Source: Streptomyces sp. ASQP_92
Lineage (GTDB): Bacteria > Actinomycetota > Actinomycetes > Streptomycetales > Streptomycetaceae
DNA length: 64,000 nt
Assembly (NCBI RefSeq): GCF_025399895.1
Contig: NZ_JAODUA010000002.1
Coordinates: 434,001 to 498,000 of the forward strand
Direction: 5' to 3'
Every line of letters starts with the position of its first letter. Positions within the stretch are counted from its first letter, which is position 1. A program made the translations under genes and the position numbers. The notes beneath the pieces are model-generated. The model was not told the DNA's origin, did not search any database, and saw nothing but the letters and a program-made list of their open reading frames with translations. Positions 1-8,184 of this stretch are shown here, in pieces.

Positions 1-443
1 CAGTCGCCGCGGCCCATCCACTCGTCGTTCCAGACGTGGAACTGCAAGACGTCGAAGTGGTCGAGGCCGCTCGCACGCAGACTGGTCTCCAGGCTTTCGC
101 GGATGTGCGCGCCGGGAAAGGCCTGGGCGGGGTCGATGCCGTCGTGCGCCGGCCAGATGCCGTTCTTCGGGGGCACCTTGGTGGCCACGCGGACCGGATC
201 CCCGGAGGCGGCGGACCGCTCGCGCACCACCCGGCCCACGATCCGCTCGCTCTCGCCGTAGCCGCGTGCGGTGTCGATGAAGTTCACGCCCAGGTCGATG
301 GCCCGGTGCAGGGCGCGTACGGACTCGTCCTCGGTGGCGCCGACCCAGCTGGACGCGCCGATGCCCCACGCGCCGTAGCCGATCTCGGACACCGAAAGCC
401 CGCTGCGTCCCAGTTCGCGGTAGCGCAACTTCGTCCTCCCCAT
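1..443 (-). CDS. Aldo/keto reductase, C-terminal part cut off by window edge
   Basis: Only the N-terminal ~147 residues are in the window. The gene reads leftward from an ATG at 443. The translation begins MGRTKLRYRELGRSGLSVSE and contains FIDTARGYGESE, with the Asp and Tyr of the AKR catalytic tetrad. It also has a VATK segment with the catalytic Lys and an LQFHVW segment with the conserved His. These are classic aldo/keto reductase (TIM barrel, NADPH-dependent carbonyl reductase) landmarks. The substrate cannot be inferred. It is unrelated in orientation logic to the esterase that follows. Confidence 0.9.
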   Translation of the reverse strand, partial: MGRTKLRYRELGRSGLSVSEIGYGAWGIGASSWVGATEDESVRALHRAIDLGVNFIDTARGYGESERIVGRVVRERSAASGDPVRVATKVPPKNGIWPAHDGIDPAQAFPGAHIRESLETSLRASGLDHFDVLQFHVWNDEWMGRGD

Positions 444-546
444 CGTCGTCCTCGGCCCGGCCGGGCGCAGGCCCGGCCGGAAATCACGTTGACGATAGGC
501 GACTTGGGCCCGTGGGGCAGGTGAGTTTTCGTCCGGGGCGGCCCGC

Positions 547-1659
547 TCAGTTCGCGTCGAGGCGGGCGCTCAGCCATTCAAGGGAGGGCGGAATCTCCCG
601 GAGCCAGGTGTTGAAGTTGTGGCCGCCGGACGCCAGCGTGATGGAGGAGACCCGGGCGGGCTTCTTGACCTTCGCGATGAACTTCTGGGTCTCCTTGAGG
701 TTGCTCTCGCCCTGCCTCGACGTGGTGACCAGGAACGACGAATCTCCCTGGGGCAGATGGTCCAGGCTCCACAGCAGATCGGAGCGCTTCTCCTCGCGCT
801 TGTTCCCGTGGAAGAGATCACCGGACTGGAGGTCGACCTCGGCCTTGTAGTCGGCGGAGAGGCCGACCCCGGCCGCGTACGCCTCCGGGTGGTGCAGGGC
901 GATCTTCAGCGCGCAGTAGCCGCCCGTCGAGTCGCCGATGAAGCCCCAGTTGCGTGGCTTCGTGCCGACGCGGTACGTCCCCGAGATCGCCTTGCGCAGA
1001 TCGTCCGCGAAGAACGTCTCCGTCTGGGGGCCGCCCGGGATGTCGATGCACTGCGTGTTGCGCGGCGGGGCGATGGTGGGCCGCATCATGACCAGGATCA
1101 TCGGCTGCGTCTTGTGCTGCTTGGACAGCGTCCACGCGGTCTTCGGGTAGTGCAGCCCCTTGATGAGGTTCTCGGCGGTGCCGGGGAAGCCGGTCAGCAC
1201 CACGGTCACGGGGAAGGACTTCGTCTCGTACCCCTTCTGGAAGTACTCCGGCGGCAGATAGACATAGGCCGGGGTGACTATCCGGGACCGCTCGCCCTGC
1301 ACCGACACCTTCTGGACCTCGCCGCCGATGCTCGGCTTGCCGGCGCCCGGCACATCGACCTTCTGCCTGCCCGCGACCTTCACCCCGGGGCTCGCGGTCG
1401 ACTCCGCGCCCAGCACCCCCACGCCGTCCTGCCGGCCGAACAGATCGGCCCACGAACCGTAGAACAGGAACGACTTGTTGGCCGCGAGGCCCACGGTCGA
1501 GAACAGCAGCACCTGGACCGCGCACAGCACGACCACCCGTCCGAGGGCCGGCCGCCACCCCCGGCCCGACAGCCGCGGCCACTGCCAGACGACGAGGAGA
1601 ATCCCCAGCAGCGTGCACGACGCGGCCACAGTCACAGTGGTGGTACTCGTCAGGCCCAT
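547..1659 (-). CDS. Membrane-anchored esterase, antigen-85/esterase-D-like alpha/beta hydrolase
   Basis: 370 residues. The N-terminus carries two hydrophobic segments (about residues 8-26 and 40-60), so the catalytic domain should face the outside of the membrane. The nucleophile elbow is GFIGDSTGGY with Ser244, and the catalytic His lies in SGGHNFNTW near residue 348. A proline-rich, positively charged linker (about 85-125) joins the membrane part to the hydrolase fold. The family (putative esterase, PF00756-like) includes mycolyltransferases and feruloyl or other acyl esterases, so the substrate is open. It is a single gene, flanked by the truncated reductase and the DUF4345 gene, with no tight operon. 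Confidence 0.8.
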   Translation of the reverse strand: MGLTSTTTVTVAASCTLLGILLVVWQWPRLSGRGWRPALGRVVVLCAVQVLLFSTVGLAANKSFLFYGSWADLFGRQDGVGVLGAESTASPGVKVAGRQKVDVPGAGKPSIGGEVQKVSVQGERSRIVTPAYVYLPPEYFQKGYETKSFPVTVVLTGFPGTAENLIKGLHYPKTAWTLSKQHKTQPMILVMMRPTIAPPRNTQCIDIPGGPQTETFFADDLRKAISGTYRVGTKPRNWGFIGDSTGGYCALKIALHHPEAYAAGVGLSADYKAEVDLQSGDLFHGNKREEKRSDLLWSLDHLPQGDSSFLVTTSRQGESNLKETQKFIAKVKKPARVSSITLASGGHNFNTWLREIPPSLEWLSARLDAN

Positions 1660-1807
1660 GGGTCCAGAACACTCTCTGCGAACGGCTCTGCCGGACGCGG
1701 CACCGATGGCCGTCGACCAGCCGCACCGCCTCCGGGGTGCGCACGGAGCTAGACCGCGATCCGGCGCGATCCGTTCCCTCGCGGGCCCGGACTTTCCGCG
1801 GACGTCC

Positions 1808-2245
1808 TCAGGACGCCGGGCGGCCCGCGCCGCGCGCCGCCTCCTCGGCCTTCCACCGCCGGGCCGCGCTCTCGCGCTCGTCGGCCGTCGACAGCCAGAA
1901 GTAGAGCGGGGGCAGGGCGAGTTCGATGCCCATCAGGACGATCTGGAACCCGTCCGGACGGCCGAGCGAGGCCCACGACAGAAGCCGGGACGCACCCCCG
2001 AGGAAGAAGATCCCGGCCAGTACCCGCACCATCCTGGAGGGAATCGGCGACTGCCTCGCCACCCAGATCCAGGCCAGACCGTACCCGAGGAAGATCGCGC
2101 CGAAGAACCGCATCAGGCTGTCAACGGTCGGCCCCGGTGAGCCCGCGCCGGGTACCGAACCCATGCCGACAACGAGATGCACGGCGCCGATCGCCATATC
2201 GGCGATGCCCATCGCCCAGGAAAGCCACATGAGGAGCCGGGCCAT
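1808..2245 (-). CDS. DUF4345-type four-helix membrane protein
   Basis: 145 residues when started at the ATG at 2245, which has an AAGGGGGA ribosome-binding site 5-7 bases upstream. A longer open frame to 2344 would run through the operator palindrome and is unlikely. Four hydrophobic stretches are visible (about residues 3-22, 38-60, 68-86 and 95-115), with a polar charged tail. This matches the small integral membrane proteins of the DUF4345 type. Function is unknown. It is divergent from a TetR regulator with two operator copies between them, so it is very probably that regulator's target. Confidence 0.7.
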   Translation of the reverse strand: MARLLMWLSWAMGIADMAIGAVHLVVGMGSVPGAGSPGPTVDSLMRFFGAIFLGYGLAWIWVARQSPIPSRMVRVLAGIFFLGGASRLLSWASLGRPDGFQIVLMGIELALPPLYFWLSTADERESAARRWKAEEAARGAGRPAS

Positions 2246-2260
2246 GGTGGGGTCCCCCTT

Positions 2261-2323
2261 CGCCTTAGTAGACATGCGTCTACTAAGGCGACCATAGGGC
2301 CGCCAGTAGACACGCGTCAAGTA
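2261..2323. promoter_or_regulatory. Two TetR operator copies between the divergent DUF4345 and tetR genes
   Basis: Positions 2261-2290 hold a perfect inverted repeat, CGCCTTAGTAGAC-ATGC-GTCTACTAAGGCG (13-bp arms, 4-bp spacer). A second, degenerate copy, AGTAGAC-ACGC-GTCAAGTA, lies at 2305-2323, exactly 38 bp further on. Both sit in the 89-bp gap between the two start codons, so one regulator could control both directions. Confidence 0.8.
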
Positions 2324-2334
2324 ACGTGTCGCCC

Positions 2335-2940
2335 ATGACCGCACGCCGCAGGCTGAGCCCCGACGAGCGCCGCAAGGAGCTGCTCGACACCGGAGCCCGC
2401 CTGTTCGCGGGGAAGCCGTACCACGACGTGCTGATGGAGGACGTGGCCGAACAGGCCGGTGTCTCCCGGGCGTTGCTCTACCGCTACTTCCCGAGCAAGC
2501 ACGCGCTGTTCGCCGCCATCTACCAGCAGGCCTCGGACCGGCTGCTCGACCGCACGCCGATCGACCCGGCGCACTCGCTGCTCGCGCAGCTCTCCGCCGG
2601 GCTCGACGTCCACTTCGACTACTTCGCCGCGAACCGGAACACCGTGCTGGCCGCCAACCGGGTGCTCGCGGGCGATCCGGTGATCCAGGCGATCATCACC
2701 GACGAACTGGCCGAGCTGAGCCGCCGGGTCCTCGACGCGACCGGCCTCCAGGGCCCGGACCGGGACACGGTCCGCGCCGCCCTGAGCGCATGGCTGGTGT
2801 TCGTCCGCGCGCTGTGTGTGGACTGGCTGACGAACGACACGTTCTCGCGGAAGGAGCTGCACGCCATGTCCCTCGGCGCGCTGCGGGGAACCCTGGGCAC
2901 CATCGCCGGCGCCGACCGTCTGCTCGGCACCGACGACTGA
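2335..2940 (+). CDS. TetR family transcriptional regulator
   Basis: 201 residues from the ATG at 2335; a GTG nine bases upstream is an alternative. The N-terminal helix-turn-helix runs over about residues 10-55 (RRKELLDTGARLFAGKPYHD, then QAGVSRALLYRYFPSKHALF), the typical TetR DNA-binding signature. The rest is an all-helical ligand-binding domain with no family-specific motif. The palindromes directly upstream are the obvious binding sites, implying autoregulation and control of the DUF4345 gene. The ligand is unknown. Confidence 0.9.
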   Translation: MTARRRLSPDERRKELLDTGARLFAGKPYHDVLMEDVAEQAGVSRALLYRYFPSKHALFAAIYQQASDRLLDRTPIDPAHSLLAQLSAGLDVHFDYFAANRNTVLAANRVLAGDPVIQAIITDELAELSRRVLDATGLQGPDRDTVRAALSAWLVFVRALCVDWLTNDTFSRKELHAMSLGALRGTLGTIAGADRLLGTDD

Positions 2941-2968
2941 CCGCCACCCCTCACCGGGGCCCGCGAGG

Positions 2969-4852
2969 TCAGCCGAGCGCGGGCGCGCCGCCGGGCCGCT
3001 CGAACTGCGTGCGGTACAACTCCTCGTAACGGCCCCCCAGTTGGAGGAGTTCGTCATGGGTGCCGCGCTCCACGATCCGGCCGTCCTCCACGACCAGGAT
3101 GAGATCGGCGGAGCGCACCGTGGAGAGCCGGTGCGCGATCACCACGGCGGTACGGCCCTCCAGCGCCTCGCCGAGCGCCTCCTGGACCGCCGCCTCGGAG
3201 GTGTTGTCCAGATGGGCGGTGGCCTCGTCCAGGATGACGACGCGCTGGCGGGCGAGGAGCAGCCGGGCAATGGTCAGACGCTGGCGCTCGCCGCCCGAGA
3301 GCCGGTAGCCGCGCTCGCCGACCACCGTGTCGAGCCCGTCGGGCAGCGAGGCGACCAGAGCGTCCAGACGGGCGCGCCGCAGCGCGTCCCACAGGTGCTC
3401 CTCGTCCGCGTCCGGGCGGGCGAGCAGCAGATTGGCGCGGACCGACTCGTGGAAGAGGTGCCCGTCCTGGGTGACCATGCCGATGGTGTCCCGGATCGAG
3501 TCGGCGGTCAGGTCCCGCACATCGATGCCGCCCAGACGCACCGTGCCCTCGTCGGCGTCGTACAGCCGGGGCAGGAGCTGGGCCACCGTCGACTTGCCCG
3601 CGCCCGACGACCCGACGAGGGCCACCATCTGTCCCGGCTCGGCCCGGAAGGAGACGCCGTGCAGCACCTCGGTGCCGCCGCGGGTGTCGAGGCTGGAGAC
3701 CTCTTCGAGGGAGGCCAGCGACACCTTGTCGGCGGACGGATAGCCGAACCGCACGTCGTGGAACTCCACCGAGACCGGACCTTCGGGCACCTCGCGCGCA
3801 TCCGGCCTCTCCGCGATGAGCGGCTTCAGGTCGAGCACCTCGAAGACCCGCTCGAAGCTGACCAGCGCGCTCATCACCTCCACGCGTGCCCCGGCCAGTG
3901 AGGTGAGCGGCGCGTAGAGCCGGGTCAGCAGCAGCGCGAGCGAGACGACCGCCCCCGCTTCGAGGGTGCCGCGCAGCGCGTAGTAGCCGCCGAGCCCGTA
4001 GACCAGGGCGAGCGCCAGGGCGGAGACCAGGGTGAGGGCGGTGATGAACGCGGACTGCGCCATCGCCGTACGGACGCCGATGTCACGCACCCGGCCGGCC
4101 CGGGCGGCGAACTCGGCGGACTCGTCGGCGGGCCGCCCGAACAGCTTGATCAGGGTCGCCCCGGGTGCCGAGAACCGCTCGGTCATCCGGGTGCCCATCG
4201 CCGCGTTGTGCTCGGCGGCCTCCCGCTGGAGGCGCGCCATCCGGGTACCCATCCGGCGCGCGGGCAGCACGAACACCGGTAGCAGAACCAGGGCGAGCAG
4301 CGTGATCTGCCAGGAGATGCCGAGCATCACCGCGAGCGTGAGCAGCAGCGTGACGAGATTGCTGACCACACCCGACAGGGTGTTGCTGAACGCCCGCTGC
4401 GCGCCGATCACGTCGTTGTTGAGGCGGCTCACGAGCGCGCCGGTGCGGGTGCGGGTGAAGAACGCGACCGGCATCCGCTGCACATGGTCGAAGACGGCGG
4501 TGCGCAGATCGAGAATCAGCCCCTCGCCCAGCGTCGAGGACAGCCACCGGCTCACGATCCCGAGCGCCGCCTCGGCGACGGCGATCACGGCGATGAGCAG
4601 GGCGAGCCGGGTGACGGTCCCGCTCTCCTCGCGCGCGACGATGGCGTCCACCACCCGCCCGGCGAGCAGCGGTGTGGCCACCGCGAGCAGGGCGGTGGCC
4701 ACGCTCAGGACCAGAAACAGGGCGATGCGGCGCCGGTGAGGGCGGGCGAACGCGGCGATCCGGCCCAGCGTGGCCCGGTTGAAGGGGCGCTTGTCCTGCT
4801 GGGCGTTCATGACGTTGTGGAGCTGTGTCCACGCGGTGGCTTCCATACTCAT
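2969..4852 (-). CDS. ABC exporter, fused permease and ATPase (half transporter)
   Basis: 627 residues from the ATG at 4852. The membrane domain covers about residues 40-320 with six hydrophobic helices. The nucleotide-binding domain follows, with Walker A GSSGAGKST, signature LSGGERQRL, Walker B VVILDEATAHLD and a switch His in VVIAHRLST. This is the type IV exporter layout (multidrug or lipid export, acting as a dimer). The upstream ATG at 4873 is rejected because it lies between the predicted -35 and -10. The chosen ATG falls at the expected transcription start, so the mRNA is probably leaderless. Control by a MerR/SoxR-type regulator is inferred from the promoter. Substrate unknown. Confidence 0.88.
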   Translation of the reverse strand: MSMEATAWTQLHNVMNAQQDKRPFNRATLGRIAAFARPHRRRIALFLVLSVATALLAVATPLLAGRVVDAIVAREESGTVTRLALLIAVIAVAEAALGIVSRWLSSTLGEGLILDLRTAVFDHVQRMPVAFFTRTRTGALVSRLNNDVIGAQRAFSNTLSGVVSNLVTLLLTLAVMLGISWQITLLALVLLPVFVLPARRMGTRMARLQREAAEHNAAMGTRMTERFSAPGATLIKLFGRPADESAEFAARAGRVRDIGVRTAMAQSAFITALTLVSALALALVYGLGGYYALRGTLEAGAVVSLALLLTRLYAPLTSLAGARVEVMSALVSFERVFEVLDLKPLIAERPDAREVPEGPVSVEFHDVRFGYPSADKVSLASLEEVSSLDTRGGTEVLHGVSFRAEPGQMVALVGSSGAGKSTVAQLLPRLYDADEGTVRLGGIDVRDLTADSIRDTIGMVTQDGHLFHESVRANLLLARPDADEEHLWDALRRARLDALVASLPDGLDTVVGERGYRLSGGERQRLTIARLLLARQRVVILDEATAHLDNTSEAAVQEALGEALEGRTAVVIAHRLSTVRSADLILVVEDGRIVERGTHDELLQLGGRYEELYRTQFERPGGAPALG

Positions 4853-4858
4853 GCGAGG

Positions 4859-4889
4859 AACGTACGACCTCAACCTCGCTGGAGGTCAA
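4859..4889 (-). promoter_or_regulatory. MerR/SoxR-type promoter-operator of the ABC exporter
   Basis: Reading leftward, TTGACC (4889-4884) and TACGTT (4864-4859) form -35 and -10 boxes separated by 19 bp, the over-long spacing typical of MerR-family promoters. A GACCTC...GAGGTC inverted repeat (4866-4887) fills the spacer. By hand alignment CCTCCAGCGAGGTTGAGG matches the E. coli soxS SoxR box at 13 of 18 positions. The -10 box ends six bases before the ATG at 4852. No merR or soxR gene lies in this window. Confidence 0.65.
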
Positions 4890-5054
4890 CGATCGGGTGG
4901 ATCACGGCCGCCGAAGGGGTCAATGATCTCGCGGGCAACGTCGACGGCACGGCGGCCACAGACGCTGCCCTGTTGTCCGGGGCCCTACCCGCAAAGGCTC
5001 CCGTAGGTTCGGGTGCGAGGCGGTGCCCTACCGCCCCGGACCTGGGGAGAGACG

Positions 5055-5954
5055 ATGGGTTGGGCAGCGCTGGACCGGCTTGTGGGGGAGCCCGAGCTGC
5101 TCTTCGAGGCGTGCCGGCAGGGGCGGCCACAGGTGTTCAGGCCCGCGGTGCTGCCCCAAGAGGTGCCCACGCTGCGCGAGTTGACCGAAGGGCTCAGCGG
5201 CGGCCTGATGCGGACGCCGTACGTCGAGATGGTGCGCGAGGGCGCGGTCGTGCCGGCCGCGGAGTTCAGCGCCGCCCGGGTCGTCGCGGGCGGACACGAG
5301 GAGGGCTTCGCCGACCCCGAGCAGATCACGCGCCTGCTCGCCGAGGGGGCGACCCTGCTGCTGCCCCGACTCGACCAGTGGAACGCCTCGGTGGGCGCCC
5401 TGACCGCACTCGTCTCCCAGGATCTGCGGCGCGTGACCGAGGCGTTCTGCTTCGCCACCATGGCGGGACGTCGCGGACTCGACGTGCACCGCGACGACGC
5501 CGACGTGCTGGTCGTGCAGCTCGCGGGCCGCAAGGAATGGACGGTGTACGACGCCCCGGCCGACGGCGACCGGCATCCGCGCCCGGTGCCGGGGCCGGGG
5601 GAGCCCGCGCTGGTCGCCGTCGTCGGCGCGGGCGACGTCCTGTACGTACCGCGCGGCGCTCCGCACACCGCGACCGGCAACGAGGGCCTCTCCGTCCACC
5701 TCGCCCTCACCATCCGCGAGGCCGGCACGAAACCGCTGCGTCAGACCCTGGCGGACCTCCTCCCGGAACCGGTCGCCGGTGAGCCTCCCCGGCCCATGAC
5801 AGAGGCTCAACTCCTGGACACCACCCGTGAGTTGATCGAGGCGGCGCGCGAGCGGATGGCGGCGGTCACCCCCGGGGAACTCCTGGAGCGGGCACGCGGC
5901 CCGCTGCCCGCGACGACCGGAGCCGCGCCTGCCCCCCGGCCGGGCGTCGGCTGA
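5055..5954 (+). CDS. Cupin/JmjC-type Fe(II) oxygenase-like protein
   Basis: 299 residues; the ATG at 5055 is preceded by GGGGAGAG. The core double-stranded beta-helix carries a plausible Fe(II) facial triad: LDVHRDDAD (His145, Asp147) and VPRGAPHTA (His204). This HxD...H layout and the sequence around it resemble the cupin-4/JmjC family, which includes the 2-oxoglutarate-dependent ribosomal-protein hydroxylases. The N-terminal half (residues 1-100) is the substrate-recognition part of such proteins. The target is not known; tailoring of a peptide natural product is possible but nothing nearby supports it. It is divergent from the ABC exporter. Confidence 0.7.
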   Translation: MGWAALDRLVGEPELLFEACRQGRPQVFRPAVLPQEVPTLRELTEGLSGGLMRTPYVEMVREGAVVPAAEFSAARVVAGGHEEGFADPEQITRLLAEGATLLLPRLDQWNASVGALTALVSQDLRRVTEAFCFATMAGRRGLDVHRDDADVLVVQLAGRKEWTVYDAPADGDRHPRPVPGPGEPALVAVVGAGDVLYVPRGAPHTATGNEGLSVHLALTIREAGTKPLRQTLADLLPEPVAGEPPRPMTEAQLLDTTRELIEAARERMAAVTPGELLERARGPLPATTGAAPAPRPGVG

Positions 5955-6132
5955 ACCGGGCCGCCGTGCTGTGCGCGATCGAGCCGGACGGCCGGTACCG
6001 GACGCGGCCGCCCCTGCCCTGCGCCCCGCCGGGCAGGAGCGCGCCACCGCCCTGGCCGACTACGGGTGCCTGCTCGCCGGACGGCCGACCGGATCCCCAA
6101 CTCCGCGCCGCAGAAGCCGCGTTGCTGCTCAG

Positions 6133-6972
6133 CTAGCCGAGGAAGGCGGTGATGGTGGACGCGAACGCGTCCGGGTCGTCCAGCCAGGGGAAGTGTCCGG
6201 CGCCCGGCTGCACGGTCAGCTCGGCGTGCGGGAAGAGCCGGGCGAACTCGGCCAGCGTGCGAGGGGGCGCCGCCATGTCGACCTCCCCGCCGAGCAGGAG
6301 CACCGGCGCCTCGAACGCGGCGAGCGCCGCTCGGGTGGCATCCGGGTCGAAGGCGCCCTGCGCGCCGAAGACGGCCGCCGCCTCGTGGTTCTTCTGCTGG
6401 TCCGCCGCGGCCTGGTGCGCCCGTGCCCGATCGTCCCAACGACCGTAGAAGAACGGCGAGATGGCCCGCCAGGACTCCTCCGTCGCCCGGCCCGACGTGA
6501 TCTCCTGAAGGGCTTCGAACGCCGTGGGGAACCAGGGCTCGTCCTTGCGGAGCAGCGCCGTCTCGCGACGCAGCTCCCCGTCGATGGTGAGCCCCACGGC
6601 GAAGACGCTGGGAGTGGCCAGGACCAGCCGGGCCACGGTCCCCGGATGCCGGGCAGCGTAGGACACCGCGAGGTTCGCGCCCGCGGAATGACCGAGCAGC
6701 TCCACCCGGTCGAGGCCGAGATGCTCGCGCAGGGCACTCACATCGTCGACGAGACGGTCACAGCGGTAGGAGGCGGGGTCCCGGGGCGCCGCGGACCGGC
6801 CGGTGCCCCGCAGATCCAGGATCACCAGTTGCCGGTCGGCGGCGAGGCCGCCGAGGTCCCCCAGGTATGCGGAGTCCTGCATCGGGCCGCCGGGCAGGCA
6901 GATCAGAGGGCGACCCTCGCCGGTGACGCGGTAGGCGAGCCGAGTCCCGTCGAACGCGGAGAAGATGGGCAT
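6133..6972 (-). CDS. Alpha/beta hydrolase, proline iminopeptidase-like
   Basis: 279 residues from the ATG at 6972. Features are the oxyanion region CLPGGPMQD, the strand LDLRGTGRS, the nucleophile elbow ELLGHSAGAN (Ser96), the acid region LLLGGEVDMAAPP and the catalytic His in PGAGHFPW. The complete triad implies an active hydrolase. The GGPMQD and DLRGTGRS segments resemble proline iminopeptidase-type hydrolases, but substrate assignment is not possible. Open frame continues upstream to 7209, but that part overlaps the chaplin terminator and gene in another frame and is a shadow. Confidence 0.82.
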   Translation of the reverse strand: MPIFSAFDGTRLAYRVTGEGRPLICLPGGPMQDSAYLGDLGGLAADRQLVILDLRGTGRSAAPRDPASYRCDRLVDDVSALREHLGLDRVELLGHSAGANLAVSYAARHPGTVARLVLATPSVFAVGLTIDGELRRETALLRKDEPWFPTAFEALQEITSGRATEESWRAISPFFYGRWDDRARAHQAAADQQKNHEAAAVFGAQGAFDPDATRAALAAFEAPVLLLGGEVDMAAPPRTLAEFARLFPHAELTVQPGAGHFPWLDDPDAFASTITAFLG

Positions 6973-7036
6973 GGGCCAGACCCTGACAGGGCGTCGCCGC
7001 CGGGTCAAACGCCTTTCTGACCTGCGAGGACGGCAT

Positions 7037-7077
7037 GGCTGCGCCCCGGAGCCGGGGACCGGTTCCGGGGCGCAGCC
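7037..7077 (-). terminator. Hairpin terminator of the chaplin gene
   Basis: Perfect 14-bp inverted repeat, GGCTGCGCCCCGGA / TCCGGGGCGCAGCC, around a 13-base loop. It starts 20 bases after the chaplin stop codon, reading leftward. There is no T-run, as is usual for Streptomyces terminators. Confidence 0.7.
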
Positions 7078-7096
7078 GTATGACGGGCGCGGCAGC

Positions 7097-7345
7097 CTAC
7101 TGCTTGTTGGCGCAGGCGTTGTTGGAGGCCGGGTTGAGCAGCCCGATGATGTCGATGGTGTCGCCGCACACGTTGAGCCCGAGGTCGATGGGGACCTGGA
7201 TGACGTCACCCGAGAGAAGGCCCGGGGAGTTCTGGGCCACGCCGGTGGCCTCCGGCGGGTTGGGGTCGGCGGCGGCGGCGCCGGCCGTGCCTATGACGGC
7301 GGTGGCGGCCAGGACGGTTGCAGCGAGTGCGGTACGGATACGCAC
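7097..7345 (-). CDS. Short chaplin, secreted amyloid-forming hydrophobic surface protein
   Basis: 82 residues. A signal peptide (residues 1-26, ending GAAAA) precedes one chaplin domain: ATGVAQNSPGLLSGDVIQVP, then NVCGDTIDIIGLLNPASNNAC. The G-x-NSPG-x-LSG, VQVP-like, NVCG and GLLNP landmarks and the two spaced cysteines are diagnostic of short chaplins. These assemble at the aerial hyphal surface, lower surface tension and help aerial growth. There is no C-terminal sortase signal, as expected for the short class. Acidic substitutions (GDVI, CGDT) are somewhat unusual against the common Asn-rich sequence. A clear terminator hairpin follows. Confidence 0.9.
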   Translation of the reverse strand: MRIRTALAATVLAATAVIGTAGAAAADPNPPEATGVAQNSPGLLSGDVIQVPIDLGLNVCGDTIDIIGLLNPASNNACANKQ

Positions 7346-7551
7346 GTTTCCTCCTGTGTGTGAGGGTTTGTCTCCCTAGTAGCGTCTCCGGGCTCGGGCC
7401 CAAGGGGAAATCCCGTGACCCGATGGGGTGAACGGAGCCGAGCAGCCGTGCGCAGACATTCCGTCGTTGGCGCGTTTATTCGGCCGCGTCGCGCGTACTC
7501 GCAGAGGTACAGCCCACAGTGCGGGGCCGTTCACCGACGGAAAGGCAGGCC

Positions 7552-8184
7552 ATGTCCAGTGGTGTCCTCATCATCCTGATAGCGGTCGTGGTGATCGTTG
7601 TCGTGGCAGTGGCTCTCGGTGTGCTCGTCGCGCGCCGTGGGCGGGGACTGCGCAGCCGTTTCGGACCCGAGTACGAGCGGACCGTCGCCCAGCACAATGG
7701 CGACGTCAAGGCCGCCGAGAAGGACCTGGACGAGCGGGTCCGACGGTACGGCGACCTGAAGGTCGAGGCCCCGACCGCGGAGGACCGCCGGCGGTACGCC
7801 GCCGAATGGGCGCGGATCCAGGAGGAGTTCGTGGATTCGCCGACCCGCGCGGTCGCCGACGCCGAGGCGCTGCTCGGCCGGCTCGCCCAGGAGCGCGGCT
7901 TCCCGGCCGGCTCGTCCGAGGAGCAGCTGGCCGCCCTCTCCGTGCACCACCCCCACCACCTCGACAGCTACCGGCGCATACGCGGTGTCGCACAGGGCGC
8001 CGACGGGCGCAGGTCCAGCACCGAGGAACTGCGCGAGACGCTCGTACAGGCCCATGAGTTCTTCGCGGTCCTTGCCGGGGAGCGCCGCGGCGACAAGGCC
8101 GGACGCCTCGGAGTACGCGGCGGCCGGCACGCGTCCCACACCGACACGCAGCACAGTGACATCGCCCGAGGGAGCCAGTCATGA
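7552..8184 (+). CDS. Conserved single-pass membrane protein, streptomycete-type
   Basis: 210 residues from the ATG at 7552. A strongly hydrophobic N-terminal helix (residues 3-24, ILIAVVVIVVVAVALGVLVA) is followed by RR and a cytoplasmic domain rich in Arg and Glu. That domain probably forms helices (residues 45-110). Function unknown; comparable N-anchored proteins are common in Streptomyces. Its stop overlaps the start of the next gene (ATGA at 8181), so the two are translationally coupled. Confidence 0.75.
   Translation: MSSGVLIILIAVVVIVVVAVALGVLVARRGRGLRSRFGPEYERTVAQHNGDVKAAEKDLDERVRRYGDLKVEAPTAEDRRRYAAEWARIQEEFVDSPTRAVADAEALLGRLAQERGFPAGSSEEQLAALSVHHPHHLDSYRRIRGVAQGADGRRSSTEELRETLVQAHEFFAVLAGERRGDKAGRLGVRGGRHASHTDTQHSDIARGSQS

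Noticed and set aside
2246..2344. N-terminal extension of the DUF4345 protein
   Set aside because: It would read through the operator palindromes and lacks a ribosome-binding site; the ATG at 2245 has both a good site and a membrane-helix start.
4853..4873. Upstream ATG of the ABC exporter
   Set aside because: It lies between the predicted -35 and -10 boxes and could not be transcribed from that promoter.
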